Below are positions 16,578-24,998 of a stretch of 24,998 nucleotides of DNA, one piece after another. This stretch comes from Rhizopus sp. PT2906 (lineage: Eukaryota > Mucoromycota > Mucoromycetes > Mucorales > Rhizopodaceae): NCBI GenBank assembly GCA_025529335.1, contig JAMYHX010000567.1, positions 1 to 24,998 of the forward strand, in the 5' to 3' direction. Position numbers and translations under genes: made by a program. The notes under the pieces are model-generated. The model saw only the letters and a list, made by a program, of their open reading frames with translations, searched no databases and was not told the origin of the DNA. How positions within the stretch are numbered: position 1 is the stretch's first letter; each line of letters begins with the position of its first letter.

Positions 16578-17955
16578 TTACTGTACTTTAGGATTATTGT
16601 GAACTTCATTCATTCCTGTATCGCTAGAGGATGCTTCATCGGGTTCTTCTAAATGCTCAAAAGAATGATGGGCCTCATCCATTTCAGCATCAGAGTAAAC
16701 CTCTGCAGTATCCAAGGCAGGAGAGGTTGATCGAGAGGTAGAACTGGGAGAATTCTGGTTAACCTCTTGAGTAGATTGACTAGAAGACTCAGTATTGGCA
16801 TATTTGGATAGTATGTGCGAGGGATTATGTACAGGTGGATCAGTTTCCTCAGAGATCTCTGGGTGTTGGTCCTGCACTAGGATGGCCTCCTGAGACTTAG
16901 GAGTTATTGTCGAATCATCCTTTTCATCACTTGGTGTTTCTGTCGTTGTGATCTCAGATTCACTTGAAACAGGCTGAGTTGAAGAGGACGGGCGTGCTAC
17001 AGAACGACCATTACGGCGTCGTTTAGCAGCGGATGTTCGTTTAGGACAATCTGCCCGAACATGACCACGTTTGAGACAGAGAAAACAGACACGCTTGCCG
17101 CTAGGGGATTTAGGGCAACTGGAAGCGATATGGCCAGATTCATGACAATACTTACAATAAGTAGGCATATCATTCCAATAAGCCAAAATAAATAGTTTGC
17201 CTGATCGAGAGGCGCCTGGGTCAACCCAGGTAATCACAGAGAGAGCTCCAAAAAGGGGGCCTCATCTTGAGCAAGTGATTGCTTTGATACATCGAGGGCT
17301 GCATATCCAGAACTCAAGAAAGTGCTTGTGGCATTATCCTTGACAACACCAATATCTCGAACCATGCCATAGTTACTGAGTGTGGCAGTTAAGCCAGCAA
17401 GAAGCTCTTTTGGCCGAAGCCAAGGTAAACGTTGAAGGCTCACTTTTTTTAAAATGGAGCCAGGTGCCATGGCATGTGCAGGCTTAATGATCATCTTGCC
17501 ATTATCAAATTTCAAGCCGGTAGCGAAAGCATGTGAACGATGTCCGTCAATATCAAAATTGACCTCTAAGTAACGGTTCGTTCCAGAACGATGGACCAAT
17601 TGTCCAACAAAGCCTTCAAACTGATCAAATGCTAATTTGTAGAGATCCTTGTCGGATTTCTTGCGACAAGTAACATCGAAAAGCAAAGAGTCAGGAGACT
17701 GAGATACTCCCCAGTAAATGGTTTCAATAACGATAGGATCCATGTCATTTGGATCTTGAGATGTGGAAGATCGAGAACTGATCTTTTCCCGAGGACAAGA
17801 GAGTAAACTTTCTTGAACTTTGCTTCGATTATGATGTACTTTAGAGTACAAAACAGGTTGGGACGGATTAGATCGTTAAGATGAGCTCACTTGAGGAGCT
17901 AAATGAGCTTGAGTGCCACTTTTGTCAGGTGGCTTGGTTTTATTATGCGAAAGAA
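16578..17955 (-). pseudogene. LINE ORF1 (CCHC zinc-knuckle), one frameshift
   Basis: About 450 codons in two frames. The first (17851-17234) contains DMDPIVIETIYWGVSQSP, NRYLEVNFDIDG, SLQRLPWLRPKELLAG and TFLSSGYAALD. The frame extends in the same register to about 17955 through one TAA. The second (17237-16578) contains ITWVDPGASRSGKLFILAYW, knuckles CKYCHESGHIASSC and CFLCLKRGHVRADC, a basic patch AAKRRRNG and an acidic Ser-rich tail. The frames join at a C/T homopolymer near 17236-17260, where a base was probably gained or lost. It is the closest relative of the relic at 249-1169. It ends about 32 codons short of the normal ORF1 end, directly in Tc1 sequence. No ORF2 follows, which is odd because LINE copies usually lose their 5' end. 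Confidence 0.75.
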
Positions 17956-17966
17956 ACGTTTTATAA

Positions 17967-18362
17967 TCAAATCATCCGCTCTACCAACAGGTAAACTTCG
18001 GACCCAGCAATATAACACCTTTTTCTTTGGGCGAACTTTGAAATTCTAGTCTTCAGTACATTCAGGGTGGTAAAATAGGTTAAATTGAGGTATAGGGACA
18101 TGAAATGCTTATGAACCTTCACGCCAGTCTTGGGCTCACCAGTAAGCACCATTCTCTTCATCAATGACTTGCTGGTTTCGCTTAAAACAGCAGATCTTCC
18201 ACAAAGGTTAACCGGACGCAAAATACCCCATGCATCACAATAGCGCGAAACAGTGGATTTAGATACATGTAAACGCTGGGCAATTTCTTCAAATGACATG
18301 TCGGATTCAGGCAAAAGAGAACGAGGGTTGCTTTGTAAATCTTGAAGTAAAGAACGAGTCAT
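17967..18362 (-). pseudogene. Tc1/mariner transposase N-terminal DNA-binding fragment
   Basis: Starts MTRSLLQDLQSNPRSLLPES, then SFEEIAQRLHVSKSTVSRYC, a clear helix-turn-helix, and a second helical segment (LSETSKSLMKRMVLTGEPKT). This is the bipartite DNA-binding part of Tc1-type transposases, which recognises the terminal repeats. After about residue 105 the sequence stops resembling the family and ends before any catalytic Asp. The matching C-terminal piece probably lies at 16304-16577, across the LINE ORF1. Confidence 0.7.
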
Positions 18363-18807
18363 TTAAGCTGAATTTTTGTATAAAGATACTAGGAAAGAGA
18401 GTAGAAAGACGTGTCAATGCATTTATATACTTACGAAACTTTGCATATATGCTAAAAGGGTCTATTTAATTATTACAAATAATTAATAATAACAGTAGGC
18501 TTATGCATTTTTTCGATATTCTAGGGGGCTCTTAAAAAGCCGTTTCAATGTACCAGTAACATTTGAAGAGTTATGTCTTTTAGACAAAGTGATTGCAACA
18601 GAGGAAAAAAAAACTGTGGACTTTGTAAAGAATAATCAGAGCTTCCGTTGAGTATAAGTTGTGTATGGGCAGCATAATCATAAAGTGAGTTACACACGAA
18701 GAACCACAAAAGAGGAAAACACTGAAACGGCTTTTAACCCACTGTATATCCTCGTCTTCCGGCACTGGTAGGACTGTATTGGTGAATTCGACATCAATGA
18801 AGTGCTC
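18363..18807. other. Non-coding flank between Tc1 fragment and DIRS element
   Basis: AT-rich; holds the inverted repeat listed separately. The minus-strand frames here (18580-18935) are downstream of the recombinase stop and show no motifs. Confidence 0.4.
18532..18737. repeat. Inverted repeat pair, about 18 bp arms, about 170 bp apart
   Basis: Left arm 18532-18550 (TTAAAAAGCCGTTTCAATG); right arm 18720-18737 is its reverse complement except for one A fewer and one mismatch. It could be a small non-autonomous (MITE-like) element or part of the DIRS terminal structure, since such elements carry unusual inverted termini. Confidence 0.45.
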
Positions 18808-19539
18808 TCACTGATAATGTTGTTCGAATACAGTGGAGGAGGACCAATTGTTAAGAGTAACAATGTCGTCAAGGTCGACTCCAGCATGGAGAACAGCAGA
18901 AGATGCCAAGGAGCGGAGATTTGCCCGTGGTTCACTAGTAGAAATCTGAATTAAGCAACGTATCCAAGAACTGATAGTCGTAACCTTGATAATTTGTGTC
19001 GTCATATGGGTGTTGACAAAGAAAGAGTTGATCATTGGCGGAGAATTCAAATGAGTAAGACGATCTCTAACGGCCAGAAACGTAGCAACAGGACATAATG
19101 AGGGGTCGTGATGGCTGTAGACGCAGAAGGGGTTGATGATACGACGTCCACCACGTCGTTCCTTGGGCGCTACAACTTGGAATGAAAGGCACTTGCAATT
19201 GCGTTCAATTTGGACATTTGCTGTTGCAAAATCGATTTTGTGAAGATCTGAAGGTCTCAAGAAGGCAGCCATACCCAAGAGAAACGCCAATTTTTGCTGT
19301 AGATGAGACAGTGGAGTAGAAAGGCCGTTGATATCAATTCGGCGCACTGCTCTAAGTGAAGGGTTCATGTCAACAGTAGGGCGATGAATTGGCTGGGGAG
19401 GAGCCTTGGACCTGAGAGAAGCGATGAGCGAATTTATCATGACTCTTGAACGTAAAGAGGAGGGATGTTCATGCAAGTGAGTGACTGCTGAGCGGAATAA
19501 ACAAATGGTCGAGTGATAATAGCCACGGACTTGAAACAT
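18808..19539 (-). CDS. Tyrosine recombinase of DIRS-type element
   Basis: 243-codon open frame. Conserved parts: LAFLLGMAAFLRPSDLHKID holds the first catalytic Arg; RANLRSLASSAVLHAGV occupies the position of the HxxR motif, with the Arg kept and Asn instead of His; LNNWSSSTVFEQHYQ-stop holds the Tyr nucleophile at the expected place next to the C-terminus. It would resolve or integrate a circular cDNA. The N-terminal core-binding region continues upstream of the chosen Met in the same frame (TSFTDVHLTNFLSE, to about 19590), so the true start is earlier or the protein begins as part of a longer decayed frame. It is the least damaged gene of the element. Confidence 0.75.
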   Translation of the reverse strand: MFQVRGYYHSTICLFRSAVTHLHEHPSSLRSRVMINSLIASLRSKAPPQPIHRPTVDMNPSLRAVRRIDINGLSTPLSHLQQKLAFLLGMAAFLRPSDLHKIDFATANVQIERNCKCLSFQVVAPKERRGGRRIINPFCVYSHHDPSLCPVATFLAVRDRLTHLNSPPMINSFFVNTHMTTQIIKVTTISSWIRCLIQISTSEPRANLRSLASSAVLHAGVDLDDIVTLNNWSSSTVFEQHYQ

Positions 19540-19605
19540 TTCTGAAAGAAAGTTGGTAAGATGAACATCGGTGAAGGATGTCAGTGAAATGTCTTGAGCA
19601 AGAGC

Positions 19606-20293
19606 TCATTCGATGAAAATGGTCTGACCACGCTTATAAGATTTATTGGTTGTAGTATATGTCAGGCGTGGTTCTTGTAGTAAAGAAGTGGACATGACTG
19701 TTAGTCTCGGTGTTGAAGATGAAGCCCTGAGAGCCGCCAAAAGAAGAGTTTCCATTGAGGCTGAAGTGGTCATGGCGTCAGTGTCGTGGTGGTTTGTATG
19801 TCGGCGTGAGACAGAAAAAGAGGAGGGTGAATCGCCAAAGGTTATAGCATAGGGAACCATATTGCTGACGGCCAATAAGGAACTACCACTGTAATTACCG
19901 GGACTTCCTCTCTCTGGATCTTCTCCAGGCAGCGCAAGATCAGATTCCAAGGGGGTTGGCGTACGGATTCTGGAGGTTGTTTCAAGGAATGGTGAAGGCA
20001 TCGATCCTCCAAGCTCCTGAATCGCGTTTCCACGACACGTACTTTTGGAGGAGGTTGCTTGTTCGGTCCGCAAACAGATCCACCCCGTGAGGACTCCATT
20101 GCGGCTAAAGGAGGTTGTCGAACACTTCCGATTTCACTTGCCAAAGATTTTTTGTAAAAGATCTTCTTGACTCGTAATCTGCTTTGCAGTTGTGTATACC
20201 TGATACGTGGCTGAATACGAGCATTAGATCTCGTTGGAGGTACCACTTCCACAGGGCTGCTGCAAGTGTCATCAAGCTGAATGATCTCGTTCC
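19606..20293 (-). pseudogene. DIRS RNase H C-terminal part and linker, decayed
   Basis: Directly beyond the inserted LTR the RNase H continues: GTRSFSLMTLAAALWKWYLQ, then FSHVSGIHNCKADYESRRSF (the Asp of the C-terminal RNase H motif and the typical A-D-x-x-S), then LWQVKSEVFDNL. Further on VDLFADRT, YVSWKRDSGAW and, in another frame, WNLILRCLEKIQ and VPYWPSAIWFP are conserved post-RNase H blocks of DIRS proteins. At least two frame changes are needed, so this part is dead. Confidence 0.7.
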
Positions 20294-20298
20294 CTCTT

Positions 20299-20573
20299 TG
20301 AAGTATTGATCAGAGCAATGGAAAACTATAAGAGAAGTATAGGTCGATGAGTCTCTATATAACCTCTTTATTAAGATCAAGACGAGAGAGAGAGCCCAAT
20401 ATTACAAACAGCGTCATTTTACATGAAAACAGAATTATTAAGGAACTGACTTAATTATGGCCAATGATAATAACGTGTATTATTGTCAGTATCTTTGTAT
20501 TATTCATTCTTAGAGTATAGATTTATAGTAATCTCATACGACAAGATGAAGTACCTATAGGGTAAACACGACA
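20299..20573. mobile_element. Solo LTR, copy B, inside DIRS RNase H
   Basis: 275 bp, TG at 20299 and CA at 20573 on the plus strand, flanked by CTCTT (20294-20298) and CCCTT (20574-20578), a 5-bp target duplication with one mismatch. Taking out the repeat and one flank makes the host frame read NKQGGTRS without a break, which pins the boundaries. Same family and orientation as 1692-1992. No internal retrotransposon genes remain, so it is a solo LTR produced by LTR-LTR recombination (family knowledge). Confidence 0.85.
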
Positions 20574-20578
20574 CCCTT

Positions 20579-21962
20579 GCTTGTTTATGTAGGCCAAAGA
20601 GGTAGTGTTGTCCGTGCGAATCAGGACTGTTGTGTTCGCCAGGTGAGGGAAGGCTTGGAGGGCAAGGAAGGCTGCTTTCAATTCTCGCCAGTTGATGAAC
20701 ATCTGTGCTTCCTGTGTAGTCCAGTAATCGTGGGCCCGATGAGTTAGATAGGCACATCCCCAACCTGTGTTGCCGGCATCGGCATAGTGTGTATGTTCTA
20801 GTGTTGAAGGAAGAAGAGATCGACCATTCCACCGTTTGAGGTTCTTGAGCCACCATTGTAGTTCCTGGATGCTCTCGTCGGACAACAAGTGTGGGTGATT
20901 CCAGTCTGGGTGAGACTTCATGATGTGATTCTTCAGTTGCAGCAAGTGTTGTGTGTAAAGTCGCGCAGGAAAGACCGCGAAAGCTGCTGCTTGTATCCTC
21001 ATAATGACACTCTGTATGATGTGTGGGGTTGCTGTAGGTTGTTTGATCAGTTGTTGAATGGATTTCCGTAGGTCCCAAAGCTTCTTGCCAGGCAAACGGG
21101 CTGTCATCGTGTGTGCATCCAATTCAAAGCCAAGGTGTTCCAATATTTGTGTTGGTTGAACCTGAGACTTCTTCAAGCTGACCAACCATCCTAGGGATGT
21201 CAAGCATTGGAGCATCATCTGTGTGTGTTGGTTTACTTCGGCTTTGATCTTGCCTAGAATGATCCAGTCGTCGAGATAAGCACTCAGATGGATACCTTGC
21301 TGACAGATCCACTCTAATATGGGCTTGGCCATCTTGGTAAACCAGTAAGGCGCGATAGACAGGCCGAAGGGTGTCGTCTTGAACTGGTAGACAGAGCCTT
21401 TCAAGTAGAAGCGCAAGTAGCGTTGATGCTCGGGGTGGATCGGCAAGTGAAGAAAGGCATCGGATAAATCGATCGATGTCATGTAGTCACCAGGTTGTAC
21501 CATAAGAGAGATTTGTTGGATGTTTTCCATTTTGAAGTGGAGGCAATCGACATATTAATTCAGTGCCCCTAGATTGAACACTAGTCGACATCCGCCGGCC
21601 TTCTTCGGGATGGTAAACATGGGGCTGATAAAACCTGGAGATAGTTGATGGTGGGGCACGGGTTCTATTGCTTGTTCGGTGAGGAGGTCGCGAATGGCTT
21701 AGTCCAACTGAAGTTGTTGGTTCTAGGACCGTGGATGTTGGTGCGAGGTGCAGTCTGTTGAGAGAGGTGGTGGAGTGCGAAAAGGTATTTTGAAGCCGTG
21801 TTGAACGATGGTATTCACCCAATTGTTGTGAAAAAGCCGATCCCAGTGGGGCGAGAACAGCTGGAAAAAACCGCTTACAGGAGGCTGGGAATGAGATGCC
21901 GAGAGTGTTACTGGCGACTCTGCTGCCGAAAGGTTATTCTTTGGATGTGCACCAGTAGACAT
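20579..21962 (-). pseudogene. DIRS reverse transcriptase/RNase H
   Basis: Motifs in order: WDRLFHNNWVNTIVQHGFKI (linker), PGFISPMFTIPKKAGGCRLV (RT palm entry), YMTSIDLSDAFLHLPIHP (first catalytic Asp), FKTTPFGLSIAPYWFTKM, LSAYLDDWIILG (the Y-x-D-D box), LKKSQVQPTQILEHLGFELD (thumb), then RNase H: HYADAGNTGWGCAY, INWRELKAAFLALQAF (Glu) and IRTDNTTSLAYINKQG (Asp), where the LTR is inserted. Three in-frame stops (TAG at 21723-21725, TAA at 21699-21701, TAA at 21555-21557) precede a clean 335-codon stretch. It copies the element's RNA into DNA; this copy is inactive. Confidence 0.85.
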
Positions 21963-22100
21963 TGTCTGACGGTTGCCCTGCTGACGGGAATGTGAATAAC
22001 CGCCGTGCTGAGACGACGAACCTGGCCGAAATAACGACTGCGTATCAGCAGTAGAGGAAGCATGGCAGGTGCCGATCGTGCTATTACCAAATTGGGTAGG

Positions 22101-22864
22101 TCAAGAAAATTGTTCATTAGAAAATCGTTTTGAGGAGCGAGGACCAATACGAGCTTCTCGCAGTCCCTTGGCTGCAGACATCTTTTGCGTGATTGCTTGA
22201 TGGGAATTTTCACTGGCCATGGTATATTTCTTCTGGGTGCTAAGGGCAGGGGCAGTAAAGCGAGGATTTACTGCACGCAAAGCAATCTTGTTCCGGTTGT
22301 ACGTAACGGTTGCACAAGCATTGATAAGCAACGTCCGAGCGTGGTTGAGGATATCAAGGTGGCGTCCGAGTGACTCCGGGGGCACATTGGTGGATTGCAA
22401 CAATTCATTACCCAGGATGTCCAAGGGACGGAAGACACCAGATAGAAAGTACTGGAGATCCCGCAATGAAGAATCTTCCAGTTGCTGAGTCTTATTCATG
22501 CAACGTTGCGCCGCTGGCAAAGTGGAAGGAGGTTTGTATTCAATATTGCGCAGCGCAGGGTACGATTTAATAAGCTCCCGACGTTCATCATCAGTGATAA
22601 TGTGCTCGGTCGAGAAGAGATATCGGTCTAATTGTAAGCCTTGGGCCAGAAACTCAGGAGGAGGCCAGTCAAATTGGGGGCGAATGCCTAAAGAGTGCCA
22701 AGGGCTTGGGCAAGGTGTAACAAATCCATCCTCATCTGTGGATCCGATGTGTTTTGAGGCATAGTAACCTGCTGAGAAACCATTAGCTGTTCCAGAAGCT
22801 GGCGGATTTCTTGCAATTGCTGTTGCAGGGTGGTAAATCCAGCGGTTTCTTGATTATGAGACAT
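22101..22864 (-). pseudogene. DIRS gag-like protein, one frameshift
   Basis: Starts MSHNQETAGFTTLQQQLQEI with a short Gln/Leu coiled-coil-like helix. Near 22690-22705 one base is gained or lost. The next frame continues RPQFDWPPPEFLAQGLQLDR, TDDERRELIKSYPALRNIEY, RCMNKTQQLEDSSLRDLQYF, STNVPPESLGRHLDILNHAR and on to SNEQFS-stop. It is the structural protein of DIRS-type elements by position and overall pattern; there is no zinc knuckle. About 250 codons. Confidence 0.65.
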
Positions 22865-23061
22865 GTGTAAGTGAATTATCAAATCTGACGGTAATGACCT
22901 AAGCGGAAAAGATGATCAAGGAACAATTATAGAAAAACTTAGACGTTTATTGTATTATTATTTAAGTTCCACTTAATAAACCAATAAGATGATTAAAGCA
23001 TATGTATTATTCTTCCTTGTGTTTGTCCAACGATCTCAGGTAATTCTTGTGAGAATACCTT
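22865..23061. other. DIRS 5' flank / spacer before F-box unit 3
   Basis: Non-coding. Probably includes the outer terminus of the DIRS element, but I could not match it to a repeat near 18540-18800. Confidence 0.35.
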
Positions 23062-23733
23062 TAACCTTGAATCACATTTTGATTGGCTGATGCTTTATTC
23101 ACGCATAACATTTAATCATCGAAATCATTACACATGTTCCTAACACGGCCAATGATCTTCTCATTAACGTGTGAGATACTTTTCAGTACTGTCGCACGGA
23201 CAAACAAGTAGGGTTTTTATGGGGTGTTTTCAGCGAGCTTGTCGCGAACAATATCCCTAGTGTTGGATAGAGTGCCTCCAAGAGACCTGGCTGCACCTCT
23301 GCTATTGATTATGTGGTAGACTTTCCATGTGAGACTGATAAGCTGACCTGAACGATTATTATAGGCATAGAGTATGGTCTCACCATAGGCAGTACAGCAA
23401 TCGCGTTCTATACTTTGCGAGATCTACGGTAGCCCCGGTGCTATCAGCTCTATTAGGCTTAACGGCCTATTCTTTTTTTTTTCTTCACAATGCTAAAACA
23501 GGCTTACGTTCTGTGGGGGATGGCTCCAAGCTATATGTTGAATGGCTTTGGTGAACGAAGAGTCTATCTTTTTTTTATGAACTATTTAAACGAAAAAAGT
23601 TTATGTCTTTCCTTTTTCAGATAAATATCACAGCCACACTGCAAGATATATTGTGCGCAGCGTATCCTGCGCTTTTCTTTTGAGTTGTTCCTTACTTTGC
23701 AGTTGATTGTTTTTGTGTATACTTTATCTCAAA
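23062..23733 (+). repeat. Shared upstream region of F-box unit 3
   Basis: Very similar to the upstream region of copy 1 in reverse orientation, starting with the CATTTTGATTGGC block near 23080. It keeps the ACTATTTAAACGA string (near 23580) and the pyrimidine tract CTTTCCTTTTTCAG. A dozen bases present after that string in copies 1 and 2 are missing. The opposite-strand frame (SRGAARSLGGTLSNTRDIV) stays open but shifts by one base relative to copy 1 at a C-run near 23215-23225. Confidence 0.75.
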
Positions 23734-24998
23734 ATGCCAGGCTTCAATGAGATACCTAGTGAAATTTTACAGCAGATTTTTGCATATGTTCAGAAGAGTG
23801 CCGAATACAAGAAAAGTTCGATGGTACAATATCAGCTTGTCTGTAAGGGATGGAACCAAGTTGCAAAAACATGGCTGTATAGCTCAGTAGAATTATGCAA
23901 CGATACGGTTATGAAAAGATTTTTACACTGTATGAAAAACAGCAGCGCAGGGCACCTTACTCGAACCATATACCTTTACACAAGTTTCGAAGAATATGAA
24001 GCAGCAGAGCTTTACATGAATGAACTTGTTGAAGCTTGTCCAAACGTAGAACGCGTTAAGGGTCCCATTAGGAACTATGATTTCTGGTGTGCTCTCGCCA
24101 TGGCCGCATCAAAGCACTGGCCTCATATAAAGGAACTTACTAATCCTTTTTTATTCATTAAACGCCGTAATTACTTTGACTGTTACAACACACTTTTGCT
24201 TTTTCGCCATTCGCTCACTCACTTCTATCTACCACCAGAACATCCTTCTACTCCAATAATGAAAGAACTCTGTCAGCGATTACCAGAGTTTAACAACTTA
24301 ACACACTTGACTATCGACAACATGGAAATCTTTTGGTCACTTATAGATTATGATGAGATAATCCAGCTTTGTCCTAACTTGACATCTTTAAACGTAAAAT
24401 CAAAGACGCCTTATGAGGATGCGGGGAGCAAAATACCGACCACTCTTGAAATATTGTCTACACAGCCACATAGAAATATCAAGACTTTATGCATGCGTTG
24501 GATCAGTCATCTAGGCATTGTTGAATACATCATGCACAAGTTTCCCAACCTCCAGAATCTGGCATTGGCATCTGTCGACTATCCCAATATTGAATATCAA
24601 TTGGAAGGCTATTTTGATAACATTGGAGATAGGTTTATAGAATATCTAAACTCAATGCAAACATATGAAATTAATACAATGGGAACATTTTCTTTGCTTG
24701 AAGCGTACATAAAGCACACACCCAACGCACACATTAGTTTTAGCAGTGAGTCGAGTTTTCGTATAAGTGTTTGCTTGAAACAGACAAGTATAGAAAAAAC
24801 AGCATGGATACGTATCAGTAACAAGCCAGAAAGAAAAGAAAGGTTCTTACAGATACTCAAGAAACACCGACATAACGTCACAACGTTTACCTTGAATCTC
24901 GAACCAGATCCTAGCAACAGTACCGCATGGATTGAAGATATTCTCACTACCTGTACGCAAATGAAGACTTTCCACTACTGGACATTTGCGCCTTTCCA
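23734..24998 (+). CDS. F-box/LRR-like protein, copy 3 (runs off window)
   Basis: Open from the ATG to the window edge (421 codons), no stop or shift. The F-box is at residues 3-50 (FNEIPSEILQQIFAYV). Mosaic pattern: residues about 75-90 match copy 2 (TIYLYTSFEEYE). Residues about 91-190 are essentially identical to copy 1 (VERVKGPIRNYDFWCALAMA, NPFLFIKRRNYFDCYNTLLL). From about 195 on it follows copy 2 (NMEIFWSLIDYDEIIQLCPN, EDAGSKIPTTLEILSTQPH). The last visible residues (KTFHYWTFAPF) again match copy 1. Inferred role as for the other copies: SCF substrate receptor with unknown target. Confidence 0.85.
   Translation, partial: MPGFNEIPSEILQQIFAYVQKSAEYKKSSMVQYQLVCKGWNQVAKTWLYSSVELCNDTVMKRFLHCMKNSSAGHLTRTIYLYTSFEEYEAAELYMNELVEACPNVERVKGPIRNYDFWCALAMAASKHWPHIKELTNPFLFIKRRNYFDCYNTLLLFRHSLTHFYLPPEHPSTPIMKELCQRLPEFNNLTHLTIDNMEIFWSLIDYDEIIQLCPNLTSLNVKSKTPYEDAGSKIPTTLEILSTQPHRNIKTLCMRWISHLGIVEYIMHKFPNLQNLALASVDYPNIEYQLEGYFDNIGDRFIEYLNSMQTYEINTMGTFSLLEAYIKHTPNAHISFSSESSFRISVCLKQTSIEKTAWIRISNKPERKERFLQILKKHRHNVTTFTLNLEPDPSNSTAWIEDILTTCTQMKTFHYWTFAPF

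Larger units (their letters stand above)
18808..22864 (-). mobile_element. DIRS-type tyrosine-recombinase retrotransposon
   Basis: Gene order on the minus strand is gag (22864-22101), reverse transcriptase/RNase H (21962 to about 20100) and tyrosine recombinase (19539-18808). DIRS/Ngaro/PAT-group elements integrate with a tyrosine recombinase instead of a DDE integrase. The superfamily within the group is not settled because termini and a methyltransferase were not identified. Only the recombinase frame is uninterrupted. The element ends about 200 bp from F-box unit 3. Confidence 0.8.

Noticed and set aside
18808..19539. Phage or bacterial integrase
   Set aside because: Its position after gag and RT/RNase H on the same strand, and its C-terminal motif, fit a DIRS-type retrotransposon.
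1..24998. tRNA, rRNA or CRISPR array
   Set aside because: I looked for the T-loop GGTTCGA-type string and for regularly spaced short direct repeats; the few GTTCGA matches lie in coding relics without a cloverleaf, and no array was seen.

Overview
The window looks like a transposon-rich, accessory stretch of an early-diverging fungal genome, most likely Mucoromycota (Mucorales-like). This is inferred from the AT-rich sequence, short GT-AG introns of about 55-76 nt, repeated F-box/leucine-rich-repeat genes, and the mix of decayed elements: CCHC-type LINEs, Tc1/mariner, MULE-OTU, Fanzor and a DIRS-type retrotransposon. There is no bacterial operon structure, and I saw no rRNA, tRNA or CRISPR array.

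Layout. 1-1691: decayed LINE (ORF1 zinc-knuckle protein, then the start of the ORF2 endonuclease). 1692-1992: solo-LTR-like repeat. 1993-2927: broken, intron-containing Fanzor (TnpB-like) gene cut exactly at its RuvC-I motif. 3276-3366: OTU shard. 3708-6105: F-box unit 1 (minus strand). 6443-7827: decayed MULE transposase fused to an OTU protease-like domain. 8277-11262: a minus-strand series of spliced, partly decayed genes of unrecognised families. 11589-12704: second LINE ORF1, abutting F-box unit 2. 12690-15037: F-box unit 2 (plus strand). 15117-18362: two Tc1/mariner relics, one split by a third LINE ORF1. 18808-22864: DIRS-type element (minus strand; gag, RT/RNase H, tyrosine recombinase), its RNase H broken by a 275-bp solo LTR of the same family as the one at 1692. 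23062-24998: F-box unit 3 (plus strand), running off the window.

The only genes that look intact and host-like are the three F-box/LRR paralogues, probable substrate receptors of SCF ubiquitin ligases. All three carry about 600 bp of shared upstream DNA. Their F-box end is nearly identical, as is the C-terminal end of the two complete copies, while the middle differs. Copy 3 is a mosaic of copies 1 and 2. Almost everything between them is mobile DNA, which fits expansion of the family by segmental duplication and gene conversion in a repeat-rich region. The most unusual single item is the Fanzor relic with its in-frame intron and the stem-loops at its 3' end.
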